A model generated the notes under the pieces. That model saw only the letters and a list, made by a program, of their open reading frames with translations. It did no database searches and was not told where the DNA came from. Source: Candidatus Accumulibacter sp. ACC003 (GTDB taxonomy: Bacteria > Pseudomonadota > Gammaproteobacteria > Burkholderiales > Rhodocyclaceae). Taken from it: a DNA stretch of 64,000 nt. Shown here in pieces: positions 46,963-56,389 of this stretch (positions within the stretch are counted from its first letter, which is position 1; each line of letters begins with the position of its first letter). The translations under genes were made by a program, and so were the position numbers. The stretch is from positions 514,956 to 578,955 of the forward strand of contig NZ_CAJQTX010000004.1 of NCBI RefSeq assembly GCF_907163085.1, written 5' to 3'.

Positions 46963-49653
46963 CTAGCTGTTCAAGGGCTTGATGACACGCTTGACAGCCG
47001 GATCGTCGGGGTGCGGGTGGATGGTGAACCCGAGCTTGCTCATCAGGTTGAACATCTTGGTATTCATCGACAGGACGTCGCCGACGACGGTGCGGTAGCC
47101 TTTGGCGCGGGCAGCGGCGATCAGCGCACCCATCAACTTGCGGCCGACGCCGTGTTTCTGCCAGTCATCGGCAACGGCCAGGGCAAATTCGACTGATTCG
47201 CCGTCCGGATTGGTGACGTAGCGCGCGACGCCGATCTGGACTTCCTTGCCATCCTTGTTGATGATCGTCGCCACCAGCGCCATCTCGCGGTCGTAGTCGA
47301 TCTGCGTGAAGCGCACCAGCATCGCCTGCGTCAGTTCGCGGATGGTATCCATGAAGCGGTAGTACTTGCTTTCGTCGGATAGCGAGATGACGAACTCGTG
47401 TTCGCGCTCGGCGTCTTCCGGGCGGATCGGGCGAATGGTCACCACCCGGCCGTCGGGGAGTTCCCAGTCCTGGATCAGATGCACCGGGTAGGGATGGATC
47501 GCCATGTGCGAATAGCGGTCGCCCGACGGCGCTGCATAGTCGATCACGATACGCGCGTCGGCGGCGATGGCGCCGTTTTCGTCGACGATCAGCGGGTTCA
47601 GATCGAGTTCCTGCAGTTGCGGCAGTTCGCAGATCATCTGCGACACGTGCAGCAGGACGTCTTCGAGCGCTTCGAGGTTGACCGGCGGCATGTTGCGAAA
47701 CTCGCCGAGCAGTTTCGACGCGCGCGTCGACGCGATCAGGTCGCGCGCCAGGAAGCGGTTGAGTGGCGGCAGCGCGACCGCGCGGTCGCTGAAAACCTCG
47801 ACTTCGGTACCGCCAGCGCCAAAGGTGATAATCGGACCGAAGATCGGGTCGCGCGAGACGCCGATCATCAGCTCACGGCCATGCGGGCGCGCCAGGTAGG
47901 GTTCGATCGATACGCCGTTGATACGTGCGGTCGGGTGCCGCTTCTTGATGGTTTCGATGATGTCGTGATAAGCGTTGCGGACCGCCGGGGCATTGGTGAT
48001 GTTCAGTCGCACGCCGCCGACTTCGCTCTTGTGGATGATGTCTGGCGAATCGATCTTCATGGCGATCGGGAAGCCGATCTGTTCGGCGAGGAGCAGCGAT
48101 TCGGTCGGCGTGTGGGCGACCATGGTCTGCGCAACGGGGACGCGGAAGGCGCGCAGGATGGCCTTCGATTCCATTTCGGAGAGCACCTTGCGGCGTTCGT
48201 GGAGGACCGCGTCGATCAACATCTTGGAACCTTCGGTCTCCGGTCGGGCATCTTTCGATAGCGGCGCCGGGGTTTGCAGCAGGAGCTTTTGGTTCCAGTA
48301 GTAGGTCGAGATGTGGTAGTAGAGCTCGACGGCGGTTTCCGGCATCCGGAACGAAGGAATGCCGGCCTGTTCGAGCATGCTGCGCGCTTCACCGACCTGT
48401 TCTTCGCCCATCCAGCAGGTGAGGATTGGTTTGGCGGTCAGCAAGTCGACGTCGACGACCGCTTTGGCGACTTCCATCGGCTGCGTCATCGCCTGTGGCG
48501 AAAGCATCACCAGAACGCCGTCAACCTGCTCGTCCTCGGCGACCGCGAGGATCGCATCGTGATAGCGTTTTGGCGTTGCGTCGCCCTCGATGTCGACCGG
48601 ATTCCTCTGCGACCAGGTCGACGGCATCGCCGCGTTGAGCGCCTGCATGGTGCTGGCCGACAGTTCGGCGAGAGGGATCTCGAGGTCACCGGCGCGGTCG
48701 GCGGCCATCGCCCCCGGACCGCCACCGTTGGTGATGATCGCCAGGCGTTTGCCCTGTGGGCGAAACTTCGACGCCAGTGCCTTGGCGGCGTAGAACAACT
48801 GCCCGATGTTCTTGACCCGGACGACGCCAGCGCGGCGGACGGCGGCGTCGAAAACGACATCGGAACCACCAGGCATTCCCGAGTGCGTCTCGACTGCCGC
48901 CATCCCGCCGGCGTGGCGACCGGCCTTGAGCAGGACGATCGGCTTGATGCGCGCTGCCGAGCGCAGGGCGCTCATGAAGCGGCGGGCGTCACGAATCCCT
49001 TCGACATAGAGCAGGATGTAGTGGGTGCGGTTGTCGTAGATCAGGTAATCGAGGATTTCGCCGAAATCGACGTCGGCGGTGCCACCCAGCGAGATGACGC
49101 TGGAAAAGCCGATGTGGTTGCTGCTTGCCCAGTCGAGAACCGCCGAGCAGATGGCGCCGGACTGGGCAACCAGCGCCAGATTGCCGGGGTGCGCGTGGAC
49201 GCTGGCAAAGGTGGCGTTGAGGCCGAGATTGGGGCGAATGATTCCCAGACAGTTCGGGCCCAGGAGGCGGACGCCGTAGCTCCTGGCAATCTCCATCATC
49301 TTGCGCTCGAGCGCGGCACCCGAATGACCGGCCTCGGCAAAACCAGAGGTGATGACGATCGCGTTCTTGACGCCGCTGCGCCCGCATTGCTCGATCAGCC
49401 TGGGGACGGTTTGCGGTCTGGTGACGACGACCGCCAGTTCGACGCGGGCGCTGATCTCTTCGATCGACTTGTACGCCGGCACGCCCTGCACCGTCTCGTG
49501 CGACGTATTGATCGCGTAGAGGCGCCCCTTGTAGCCTGAATCGAGGATGTTCTTGAAGAGCACGGCTCCGACCGAACACTCGCGGTCGGAGGCGCCGATG
49601 ACAGCGACCGACTTGGGTTCAAACAGGGTGGTGAGGTAGTGATGTTCTAGCAT
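46963..49653 (-). CDS. Pat-type lysine acetyltransferase (acyl-CoA synthetase NDP-forming plus GNAT)
   Basis: 896 residues. I chose the ATG at 49653, which has GAGGTG 9 bases upstream; a GTG four codons earlier is possible. Domain order: CoA-binding (VAVIGASDRECSVGAVLF), succinyl-CoA-synthetase-like (GPNCLGIIRPN, THSGMPGGSDVVFDAA), ATP-grasp (FPIAMKIDSPDIIHKSEVGGV), then from about 735 a GNAT acetyltransferase (VVTIRPIRPEDAE, DDWQKHGVGRKLMGALIAAA). This is the design of E. coli PatZ/YfiQ, which acetylates lysines of metabolic enzymes such as acetyl-CoA synthetase. It is monocistronic. Confidence 0.9.
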   Translation of the reverse strand: MLEHHYLTTLFEPKSVAVIGASDRECSVGAVLFKNILDSGYKGRLYAINTSHETVQGVPAYKSIEEISARVELAVVVTRPQTVPRLIEQCGRSGVKNAIVITSGFAEAGHSGAALERKMMEIARSYGVRLLGPNCLGIIRPNLGLNATFASVHAHPGNLALVAQSGAICSAVLDWASSNHIGFSSVISLGGTADVDFGEILDYLIYDNRTHYILLYVEGIRDARRFMSALRSAARIKPIVLLKAGRHAGGMAAVETHSGMPGGSDVVFDAAVRRAGVVRVKNIGQLFYAAKALASKFRPQGKRLAIITNGGGPGAMAADRAGDLEIPLAELSASTMQALNAAMPSTWSQRNPVDIEGDATPKRYHDAILAVAEDEQVDGVLVMLSPQAMTQPMEVAKAVVDVDLLTAKPILTCWMGEEQVGEARSMLEQAGIPSFRMPETAVELYYHISTYYWNQKLLLQTPAPLSKDARPETEGSKMLIDAVLHERRKVLSEMESKAILRAFRVPVAQTMVAHTPTESLLLAEQIGFPIAMKIDSPDIIHKSEVGGVRLNITNAPAVRNAYHDIIETIKKRHPTARINGVSIEPYLARPHGRELMIGVSRDPIFGPIITFGAGGTEVEVFSDRAVALPPLNRFLARDLIASTRASKLLGEFRNMPPVNLEALEDVLLHVSQMICELPQLQELDLNPLIVDENGAIAADARIVIDYAAPSGDRYSHMAIHPYPVHLIQDWELPDGRVVTIRPIRPEDAEREHEFVISLSDESKYYRFMDTIRELTQAMLVRFTQIDYDREMALVATIINKDGKEVQIGVARYVTNPDGESVEFALAVADDWQKHGVGRKLMGALIAAARAKGYRTVVGDVLSMNTKMFNLMSKLGFTIHPHPDDPAVKRVIKPLNS

Positions 49654-49865
49654 GGGGATTTTCACCTCGTGTTTGAGAGGCGCTTTTCGGGTTATTGGTG
49701 CACTGCATCAATTTACCACGGATTGCCCTTCAGGTCTGCAGCTTGATGGTTGCGGTAGCGGCATTTTGTCACGCTCTCGTGCTCGGTGATGACTTCCATG
49801 ATCGACGATGCTCATGACGGTTTGGTGAACAGAGTACGCGGCGCGAGGTGCTCACGGGGCGTCGC

Positions 49866-50315
49866 TTAGCTGCTCATCTCTGCCGCGCAGCCGTTGGCCA
49901 GGACGCTTTCGATCAGCATCGTCGAGTGTAAGGTGCGATACATCGGGCATTTGTTGGCGATGGCCAGGAGGCTGTCGCTCTGGGCGCGCGTCAAGTCGCC
50001 TTGCAGGGTGATCTTTCTCGATATTCGATCGCGTTTGCCGTGGCCCGCGACGTCGATCTGGTCGTGCGTCAACTCAACGCTGACGCCTGCCAATGGTAGC
50101 TGCTTGCGTTCGGCGTACATGCGCAGGGTGATCGAGGTGCAGGCGCCGAGGCTGGCGAGCAGGAGATCAAAGGGCTCGGGACCGGCGTTGTCGCCGCCCA
50201 GGTGCTCGGGCTCGTCGGCGATCAAGCGGTGCTTGCCGACGCGAACGCTCTGCTGGTAAGGTCCGAGGCCGTTCTCGCTGACGACGACGCCCTGCTGGTA
50301 GTGGTCTTGTGGCAT
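49866..50315 (-). CDS. OsmC family protein
   Basis: 149 residues from the ATG at 50315; the frame is open much further upstream but only this part is OsmC. The two redox cysteines lie in ASLGACTSITLRMYAERK and IANKCPMYRTLHS. The family reduces organic hydroperoxides. Shares the 50-base interval with the divergent methyltransferase gene. The 212 bases after its stop toward the acetyltransferase gene show no feature. Confidence 0.88.
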   Translation of the reverse strand: MPQDHYQQGVVVSENGLGPYQQSVRVGKHRLIADEPEHLGGDNAGPEPFDLLLASLGACTSITLRMYAERKQLPLAGVSVELTHDQIDVAGHGKRDRISRKITLQGDLTRAQSDSLLAIANKCPMYRTLHSTMLIESVLANGCAAEMSS

Positions 50316-50365
50316 GCGTTCATTCTCGAAAAACAGCGACCATGATAAATGAAGGAGGGCCCGGC

Positions 50366-50911
50366 ATGACAATTTCTCCCGAGGAATCTCGAGCTTCCGT
50401 CTGGGTGCAGCGCTTTGCCGGGCTGATTCCGGCAGCGGGTGAGGTGCTTGATCTGGCTTGCGGTACGGGCCGCCATGCACGCTTTCTGGCTGGCCTCGGC
50501 TACCGCGTTGAAGCGGTCGATCGGGATTCACAGGCACTTGTTTCGCTGCACGGCTTTGGCCGGGTGTCGGCGCGACGCGCCGACCTCGAAGCCGGCGCCT
50601 GGCCCTACGACGGTCAGTCATTTGCCGGCATCGTCGTCAGCAATTACCTGTTTCGCCCACGCCTGGACGAACTGCTGGCTTGCCTCGCCGACCCTGGGGT
50701 ATTGATCTACGAGACCTTCATGATCGGTAACGAGCGTCACGGCAGGCCGTCGAATCCAGAATTTCTGCTGCGCTCGCAGGAACTGCTCGGCCGCGTGCAA
50801 CAGCGGGGCTGGCGGGTGCTCGCTTTCGAGGAGGGCGAGATCGAACGGCCACGGCCAGCGATCGTCCAGCGTCTGTGCGCCGCGCGCGGCGCCATTGCCG
50901 GGCGACTTTGA
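50366..50911 (+). CDS. Class I SAM-dependent methyltransferase
   Basis: 181 residues. The ATG at 50366 follows AAGGAGG at proper distance and is preferred over the ATG at 50342. Motif I is VLDLACGTGRHARFLAGLGYRV, with the acidic end of strand beta 2 in EAVDRDSQAL. Family members of this size and form include tellurite-resistance-like methyltransferases; substrate unknown. Convergent with selU, 10 bases apart. Confidence 0.85.
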   Translation: MTISPEESRASVWVQRFAGLIPAAGEVLDLACGTGRHARFLAGLGYRVEAVDRDSQALVSLHGFGRVSARRADLEAGAWPYDGQSFAGIVVSNYLFRPRLDELLACLADPGVLIYETFMIGNERHGRPSNPEFLLRSQELLGRVQQRGWRVLAFEEGEIERPRPAIVQRLCAARGAIAGRL

Positions 50912-50921
50912 CATGCTCCGA

Positions 50922-51974
50922 TCAGCGGCCGCAGAGCGCCAGCGCCAGCGCCTCGACGCCAGTGGGCGTCAGGTCGTCGCTGACGAAGTTTGCCGGCGCG
51001 GCGAAGCCGCTGTAGTTGCGCGCCTGCGAGCGGCTGTACAGCGGGTCGTAGTGCAGGGCCAGCAGTTCGCTGACAAGATCACGCCACTGGCCGTCGCGCG
51101 CGTAGTCCTGCCAGCGGCCGATCGTTTCGCTGCTTTGCAGATTGCGCAAGGGACGCAGGCAGGCGTTCAGGCGTTCGGGAGCGGCCAGGAAATAGTCATA
51201 GTCGCGCAGCAGAAAATCGACCCGCGCGGCGAACGAGGCGTTGATGTTGAAGCACTCGGCGGCACGCATCGTTTCGATCAGCGCCGCCGGCACCTGCAGC
51301 GAACCGATCTTGCGGCTTTCTGCTTCGACAAAGAGCGGGCGTTGTGGGTCGAGCGCCTGTAGAGCGGTCAGCAGGTGCGACTCGAACATTTTTTGTGAAG
51401 GCTGTGGCGAGTCGGGCAGGACGCCGAGCACCGAACCTTTGTGACAAGCGAGCTCCTCGAGGTCGAGCACCTGTTCGCCGAGCCGTCCGATGGCCTGCAG
51501 GACGCGGCTCTTGGCGCTGCCGGTCGCACCACAGATGACCTTGAGCCGGAATTGACGCGGCAGTTCGGCGAGATTCTCGACGACCAGCCGGCGATAGCTC
51601 TTGTAGCCGCCTTCGAGTTGCTGCACGTCCCAGCCGACGCGCCGCAGGACGTAGGTCATCGAACCACTGCGCTGGCCGCCGCGCCAGCAGACGATCAACG
51701 GCCGCCAGTTCTTCGGGCGGTCGAGGAAGCGCGCGCGCAGATGTCTGGCAATACTTTCGGAGACGTAGGCCGCGCCCAGTTTCTTGGCGTCGAATGGCGA
51801 CACCTGCTTGTAGAGCGTGCCGATTTCGATACGCTGCTGGTCGTCGAGCACCGGGCAGTTGATCGAGCCCGGGATGTGGTCTTCGGCGAACTCGGCCGGC
51901 GAGCGAACGTCGATGATCTCGTCAAACGCGGCAAGTTGGCCGATGCGTTCGATGGTCGCGATGTCGTGTTTCAT
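50922..51974 (-). CDS. selU: tRNA 2-selenouridine synthase SelU
   Basis: 350 residues. The rhodanese domain has C96 in VCWRGGQRSG and the start IDVRSPAEFAEDHIPGS; the P-loop domain has GATGSAKS at 149-156. It replaces sulfur by selenium at the wobble 2-thiouridine of tRNAs, through a geranylated intermediate. selD, which would give selenophosphate, is not in the window. Confidence 0.93.
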   Translation of the reverse strand: MKHDIATIERIGQLAAFDEIIDVRSPAEFAEDHIPGSINCPVLDDQQRIEIGTLYKQVSPFDAKKLGAAYVSESIARHLRARFLDRPKNWRPLIVCWRGGQRSGSMTYVLRRVGWDVQQLEGGYKSYRRLVVENLAELPRQFRLKVICGATGSAKSRVLQAIGRLGEQVLDLEELACHKGSVLGVLPDSPQPSQKMFESHLLTALQALDPQRPLFVEAESRKIGSLQVPAALIETMRAAECFNINASFAARVDFLLRDYDYFLAAPERLNACLRPLRNLQSSETIGRWQDYARDGQWRDLVSELLALHYDPLYSRSQARNYSGFAAPANFVSDDLTPTGVEALALALCGR

Positions 51975-52003
51975 GCGGCGGCATTTCCCTCGATGGCAAC
52001 CCG

Positions 52004-52621
52004 CTATTCTAGCAGTGGCGCCAGACCGCGCCAGACATTGTCGAGCAGCTGGGCTTGTGCTTCGGCGGTCGGATGCAGGTTGTCGGACTGAAAAAGCTGC
52101 GGCTGCGTGGCGACGCCGTCGAGCAGAAAATCGACCAGCGCGGTCTTGCGGGTCCTCGCCACTTCGCCGAAGACCTGCTGAAACGCGCTCGCATAAGCGC
52201 CATAGTTGGGAGGTATGCGCTGGCCAACCAGCAGCACCCGGGCCTTCTGCCGCTGCGCGCTGGCGACGATGGCGGTGAGGTTGTCGCGCAGCTGGCCCAG
52301 CGGTAGCCCACGCAAGCCGTCGTTGGCGCCGAGGGCGACGACGACGACCTTCGGCGAGTACTTGCTGAGTGCGGCGTCGATGCGCGCACGGCCGCCGCTG
52401 CTGGTTTCTCCGGAGATACTGGCGTTGACGACGCTATAATCGAGGCTTTTCTCTTGTAGGCGGCGTAGGAGCAAGGCTGGCCAAGCGGCATCCTGGCGGA
52501 TTCCGTAGCCTGCTGACAGCGAATCACCGTAGATCATGATGGTTGGCGCGGCCCTGGCAGCTGGTGCCAGCAGCAGCAGTCCGGCGAGCAGCAAACAACG
52601 GCAGTTCAGGAAATGGAGCAT
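52004..52621 (-). CDS. tesA: TesA-type arylesterase/lysophospholipase (SGNH hydrolase)
   Basis: 205 residues from the ATG at 52621. A signal peptide (RCLLLAGLLLLAPAARA) precedes the SGNH blocks: IMIYGDSLSAGYGI (Ser), SGETSSGG (Gly), ALGANDGLRG (Asn) and SDNLHPTAEAQ (Asp, His). It is a periplasmic thioesterase/esterase. Its start codon shares bases with that of the divergent ABC gene, a very compact form of the tesA-ybbA pair known from E. coli. Confidence 0.93.
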   Translation of the reverse strand: MLHFLNCRCLLLAGLLLLAPAARAAPTIMIYGDSLSAGYGIRQDAAWPALLLRRLQEKSLDYSVVNASISGETSSGGRARIDAALSKYSPKVVVVALGANDGLRGLPLGQLRDNLTAIVASAQRQKARVLLVGQRIPPNYGAYASAFQQVFGEVARTRKTALVDFLLDGVATQPQLFQSDNLHPTAEAQAQLLDNVWRGLAPLLE

Positions 52622-53321
52622 GGTCCCAGACGGTGAGATGGTGATTGAAGTTCGTGGGCTGAGTAAACGTGTCGATAACGGCGGCCAGCCGTTGACCATT
52701 CTGCACGAGATTTCGTTCGCCGTCGCGGCCGGAGAGACGGTGGCGATTGTCGGCGCATCGGGCTCCGGGAAGTCGACGCTACTGGGCCTGATCGCCGGCC
52801 TGGACCAGGCGAGCAGTGGCTCGGTGGTCGTTGCCGGCGAGCACCTGGAGGGGCTCGATGAGGACGCGCGGGCGGTATTGCGCGGGCGGCTGCTGGGTTT
52901 TGTCTTCCAGACGTTTCAGTTGCTGCCGTCGCTGAACGCCATTGAAAACGTGATGTTGCCGCTCGAACTGGCGGGTGCGGCCAACGCTCGCGGCGAGGCC
53001 GAGCACTGGCTGCAGCGCGTCGGCCTGGCGCACCGCCTGCGGCATTATCCGAAGCACCTGTCGGGCGGTGAACAACAGCGCGTCGCGCTGGCCCGTGCCT
53101 TTGCTCCCGGGCCGCGGCTGCTGCTCGCCGATGAGCCGACCGGCAATCTCGACGCGCTTACCGGGCATCAGGTCATTGAGCTGATGTTTGCGATCAACGC
53201 CGAGAGTGGCACCACGCTGATTCTGGTTACCCATGACGAGGAGATTGCTGCACGTTGTGCTCGACGGCTACGGATGGACGTCGGGAAGCTCGAAGAAGTC
53301 AGCACCAGACCTGTGCGCTAG
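52620..53321 (+). CDS. ABC transporter ATPase YbbA type
   Basis: 233 residues from the ATG at 52620, with AGGA 8 bases upstream. Walker A is [17 protein letters not shown], the signature [14 protein letters not shown] and Walker [13 protein letters not shown]. The family (LolD/MacB-like ATPases) normally works with a FtsX-like permease, YbbP, encoded next to it. No permease gene follows here; the next gene is unrelated. The ATPase may use a partner encoded elsewhere. Confidence 0.9.
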   Translation: MVPDGEMVIEVRGLSKRVDNGGQPLTILHEISFAVAAGETVAIVGASGSGKSTLLGLIAGLDQASSGSVVVAGEHLEGLDEDARAVLRGRLLGFVFQTFQLLPSLNAIENVMLPLELAGAANARGEAEHWLQRVGLAHRLRHYPKHLSGGEQQRVALARAFAPGPRLLLADEPTGNLDALTGHQVIELMFAINAESGTTLILVTHDEEIAARCARRLRMDVGKLEEVSTRPVR

Positions 53322-53417
53322 GCGTGTCGAGCAGGTCTGAACATCAGGCGGCCAGGAACGAGTCCTTTTACTCTGACCGCCGTGAAGCAGCAACTACATC
53401 AATATCTGAGGAATTTT

Positions 53418-53873
53418 ATGTCGCTTATGGCCGAACGAGTAGCAAACTTCAAGACGCCCGAAGAGTGCACCATCTTCGAGAAGAACGTGCTGGAAAGAGG
53501 GCGCCCTGATCTGGCGGTTGCTGCTCGTAAGCGAGCGCTCGAGTTGCGGGCGCTGAAATATGGCGCCAGCACCGACCCCGAACGTGAGTGCCTGGAGGCC
53601 GTCTATGCCTACGAAGGCGTGCTGGCGATCAAAAACGGCAAAGCGACGCGCGCCGTGCATACCTGGCAGATGATCCGGCGGCATGGCATCATCGGTGCCG
53701 TCGAGCGCGCCGTGAACCGCGACGCTGAAAGCCTGGGCTACACCACGCTGCAGGCGCTGGGTCTTGAGGACTATGCCTTCGAGGTCGTCGTCGTCCGTCA
53801 CCCAGAGTTGTTTTCGGCAGGCGCCGTCCAGTGCGCGCAGGTGCGCATCGATGAATGGAACAGCGCCAGCTGA
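53418..53873 (+). CDS. Conserved hypothetical protein, 151 aa
   Basis: The ATG at 53418 with GAGGAA upstream is preferred; a GTG at 53382 would add 12 residues. A helical N-terminal half (AVAARKRALELRALKYG) is followed by a well-formed domain: THTWQMIRRHGIIGAVERAVNR-like text, TTLQALGLEDYAFEVVVVRHPELFS. I have the impression that this C-terminal block recurs in hypothetical proteins of many bacteria, but I cannot name it. Nothing in the neighbourhood gives a clue to function. Confidence 0.7.
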   Translation: MSLMAERVANFKTPEECTIFEKNVLERGRPDLAVAARKRALELRALKYGASTDPERECLEAVYAYEGVLAIKNGKATRAVHTWQMIRRHGIIGAVERAVNRDAESLGYTTLQALGLEDYAFEVVVVRHPELFSAGAVQCAQVRIDEWNSAS

Positions 53874-54054
53874 CGGCGCCTTGGCGGGCAAGCCGCGTCG
53901 GCGACTGACAAATCGCCCTGCTTCGCCGTGGCGAGAAGCGTCGGCAAAGACGAAAACGGTCGTCACTTTGACGATTCGGCATCTCTCGACAAGTCCAGAC
54001 CGTTCAGGCAGCGGCTGCCCGAATGGTCTGGACCGCGCCGCGGTCGAGCGCGCG

Positions 54055-55368
54055 TCACGCGCTGCGGAGGATTCCCCGCGCGGCGGTGACGCCGCTACGT
54101 ACGGCTGCTTCGAGCGTTGCCGGATAATCGGCACAGACGTAATCGCCGGCCAGCCACAAACCGGTCCGCGCGCTTCTGGCGCTCGGGCGGCGCAGCCCGG
54201 GGCGGCACGAGAAGGTCGCCCGCCGTTCGCGGATCACCTGCTGCCAGACGACAGTCGGTAGCGTGCGTTGCAGCGTCGTCGCGAGTTCGCCGTCGAGCGC
54301 GGCAACCAGCGCCTGATTGTCGAGCGCCTCCCAGGCGCCATGGCCGCTGAGCACGAAGGCCATCAGCCCCGGCGTGCCGCACAGTGTGCCGCGATCGAAG
54401 ACCCATTGACCGATCTGTCCGTCATCCTGCGCGGCCAGGCCGAGCATCGGGAAGGGTAGGCGCAGCTCTGGCGGATAGGCGCAGTAGACCGTGCCGATCG
54501 GCTCGAAACGGTAGTCGGCGAGCAACTGCGCAACGCTTGCCGTTGCCGGATGCGGCGCCAGCAAGGTGGCCGCATGCGTCGGGTCGACGGCGACGACGAT
54601 GGCGTCGTAGCGCTCGCCGGCGATGCTGAAGCCGTCGTCGATCGCCTCTACACGCGTGCGCAGGCGAATTTCGCCGCCACGCGCGCGGATGAAAGCAGCG
54701 GCAGCGACCGCGAAGAGCTGGTCGAGGTCGACAGCCGGCAGCAGCAGGTCGGTTGCCGCAGGGCCACCGCCGAGGCTGTCGCGCAGCGTGTTCAGGAAAA
54801 TCTGTGCCGAGGCATCTTCCGGCGCCGTGTTCAGAGCCGCCAGACAGAGTGTTTCCCACAGGTAGCGGCGCAGGTTTCCATGTTGCTGGTGGCGGTCGAG
54901 CAGCGCGGCGACGCTGCAGTCGTCGGCGATCCGGTAGCCGTTGTTCTGCAGAAAGCGCATGAAACGCGCTGCGCCGATCTTTTCGGCAAAGCTCGCGCCG
55001 CGGGCGGCGAGCAGCCCTGCCGCCAAATTCCAGGGCGCTGGCAGGCGTCGCAGGCGCAGCCGGAAAGGCCTTGGCCGGCAGCCCGGAAAGCTCACTTGCA
55101 GCGGCAGGCGGTGCAGTACGCGCGCCGGGGCAACGCCGACTTGCTGCATCAGGCGCAGTGTTTCACGGTAGGCGCCGATCAGGATGTGCTGGCCGTTGTC
55201 CAGCCGCTGTCGCTGGCCGCTCAAGGTGACGCTGCGCGCGCGTCCGCCGAGCTGTTTCGCCGCCTCCAGGACGGTGACGCGGGTTCCCGCAGCCGCCAGT
55301 TCGACGGCGGCTGCCAGGCCTGCCCAGCCACCGCCGACGATCGCTACGCGCACGCTACTCTCAGGCAC
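54055..55368 (-). CDS. hpnE: Hydroxysqualene dehydroxylase HpnE
   Basis: 437 residues from a GTG at 55368. The FAD site is VAIVGGGWAGLAAAVELAAAG; TRVTVLEAAKQLGGRARS and the C-terminal GLWLAGDYVCADYPATLEAAVRSG complete a flavin amine oxidase-type fold of the squalene-associated desaturase group. It removes the hydroxyl of hydroxysqualene to give squalene for hopanoids. Its start overlaps the stop of hpnD by 8 bases. Confidence 0.9.
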   Translation of the reverse strand: MPESSVRVAIVGGGWAGLAAAVELAAAGTRVTVLEAAKQLGGRARSVTLSGQRQRLDNGQHILIGAYRETLRLMQQVGVAPARVLHRLPLQVSFPGCRPRPFRLRLRRLPAPWNLAAGLLAARGASFAEKIGAARFMRFLQNNGYRIADDCSVAALLDRHQQHGNLRRYLWETLCLAALNTAPEDASAQIFLNTLRDSLGGGPAATDLLLPAVDLDQLFAVAAAAFIRARGGEIRLRTRVEAIDDGFSIAGERYDAIVVAVDPTHAATLLAPHPATASVAQLLADYRFEPIGTVYCAYPPELRLPFPMLGLAAQDDGQIGQWVFDRGTLCGTPGLMAFVLSGHGAWEALDNQALVAALDGELATTLQRTLPTVVWQQVIRERRATFSCRPGLRRPSARSARTGLWLAGDYVCADYPATLEAAVRSGVTAARGILRSA

Positions 55369-56194
55369 GCACCCAGGTCCGCCAGGCGATCCACAGCTTG
55401 CGAATCGGCGTCAGCGAAGTCCGCTGGCTGAGAACCCGGCAGCGATCATTCTTGATCTCTTCGAGCAGCGTCCGGTAAATCGCCGCCATCACCAGGCCCG
55501 GACGCTGCGCTCGCCGGTCGCTGGCCGGCAGCGCTGCGAGCGCTTGCGCGTAGTAGCTCTCGGCGCGCTCGATCTGAAAGCTCATCAGGCGCTCGAAATT
55601 TTCGCTGTGGCGCGCGTTGAGAATGTCGGCCGCAGTGACCTCGAAACGTTGCAGATCGTCGATCGGCAGGTAGATCCGCCCCATGCGTGCGTCTTCGCCA
55701 ACGTCGCGGATGATATTGGTCAGCTGGAAAGCGACGCCGAGATCGTGCGCGTACTTTTGCGTTCGCCGATCCTGGTAGCCGAAGATCTCGGCGGCGAGCA
55801 GGCCGACGACGCTGGCGACGCGGTAACAGTAAAGCGAAAGCGCCTTGAAATCGAGATAACGCGATTGCTGCAGGTCCATCTCCATGCCGTCGATGATTTC
55901 CTGCAGCTGCTCTTCGGGCAGATTGAATTCGGCGCTCGCGGCCTGCAGCGCCTGCGTTACCGGATGCTGTGCCTGGCCGCCGTAGACGTTGCGCAACTCG
56001 TGCCGCCACCAGGCCAGCTTGGTGGCGGCGATCTGCGGATCCTGACACTCGTCGACGACGTCGTCGACTTCGCGACAGAAGGCGTAGAGTGCGGTGATCG
56101 CTCGCCGCTGGTTCGGCGGCAGGAAGAGAAAGCTGTAGTAGAAACTCGAGCCGCTGCGGGCAGCTTTCTGCTGGCAATATTCGTCTGGTGTCAT
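55361..56194 (-). CDS. hpnD: Presqualene diphosphate synthase HpnD
   Basis: 277 residues. Trans-isoprenyl diphosphate synthase of the squalene/phytoene type: the aspartate-rich YAFCREVDDVVDE and QLTNIIRDVGEDARMGRIYLP. It condenses two farnesyl diphosphates to presqualene diphosphate. The next enzyme, HpnC, is not adjacent, unlike in many hopanoid clusters, so it must be elsewhere. Confidence 0.9.
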   Translation of the reverse strand: MTPDEYCQQKAARSGSSFYYSFLFLPPNQRRAITALYAFCREVDDVVDECQDPQIAATKLAWWRHELRNVYGGQAQHPVTQALQAASAEFNLPEEQLQEIIDGMEMDLQQSRYLDFKALSLYCYRVASVVGLLAAEIFGYQDRRTQKYAHDLGVAFQLTNIIRDVGEDARMGRIYLPIDDLQRFEVTAADILNARHSENFERLMSFQIERAESYYAQALAALPASDRRAQRPGLVMAAIYRTLLEEIKNDRCRVLSQRTSLTPIRKLWIAWRTWVRA

Positions 56195-56218
56195 TGGCGA
56201 TCTCGTGAGGTGCTTATC

Positions 56219-56382
56219 GTAAGAGTCACGTCCGCGACTCCCGAATCTCGCTAATCTGCGCGTTACGCGCTGTTGGAGAAGGAGCGGAGTGAGCGACGGA
56301 GAATTCAGCGATCATCGTCCCTGCGCGTAAAACGCTTGCGGCGTGCCAGCCGGAAAATACACGGCCGGTGAGGGCAACGGTC
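56219..56382. repeat. Intergenic repeat, copy B
   Basis: Same order of blocks as 36631-36785, with about 20 kb between the two: AGTC.C.TCCGCGACTC.CGAA, GAGAAGG, GAATTCAG, TCCCTGCGCG, GTGCCAGCCGGAA, GTGAGGGCAACGGTC. The central hairpin is weaker than in copy A. The element lies in the gap between azlC and hpnD on the minus strand, at the place where azlD would normally be. Confidence 0.65.
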
Positions 56383-56389
56383 ATCCGCT

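Noticed and set aside
56195-56389. Short minus-strand ORF inside repeat copy B that could be read as a truncated AzlD
   Set aside because: The translation lacks membrane helices and the frame is not kept in repeat copy A.
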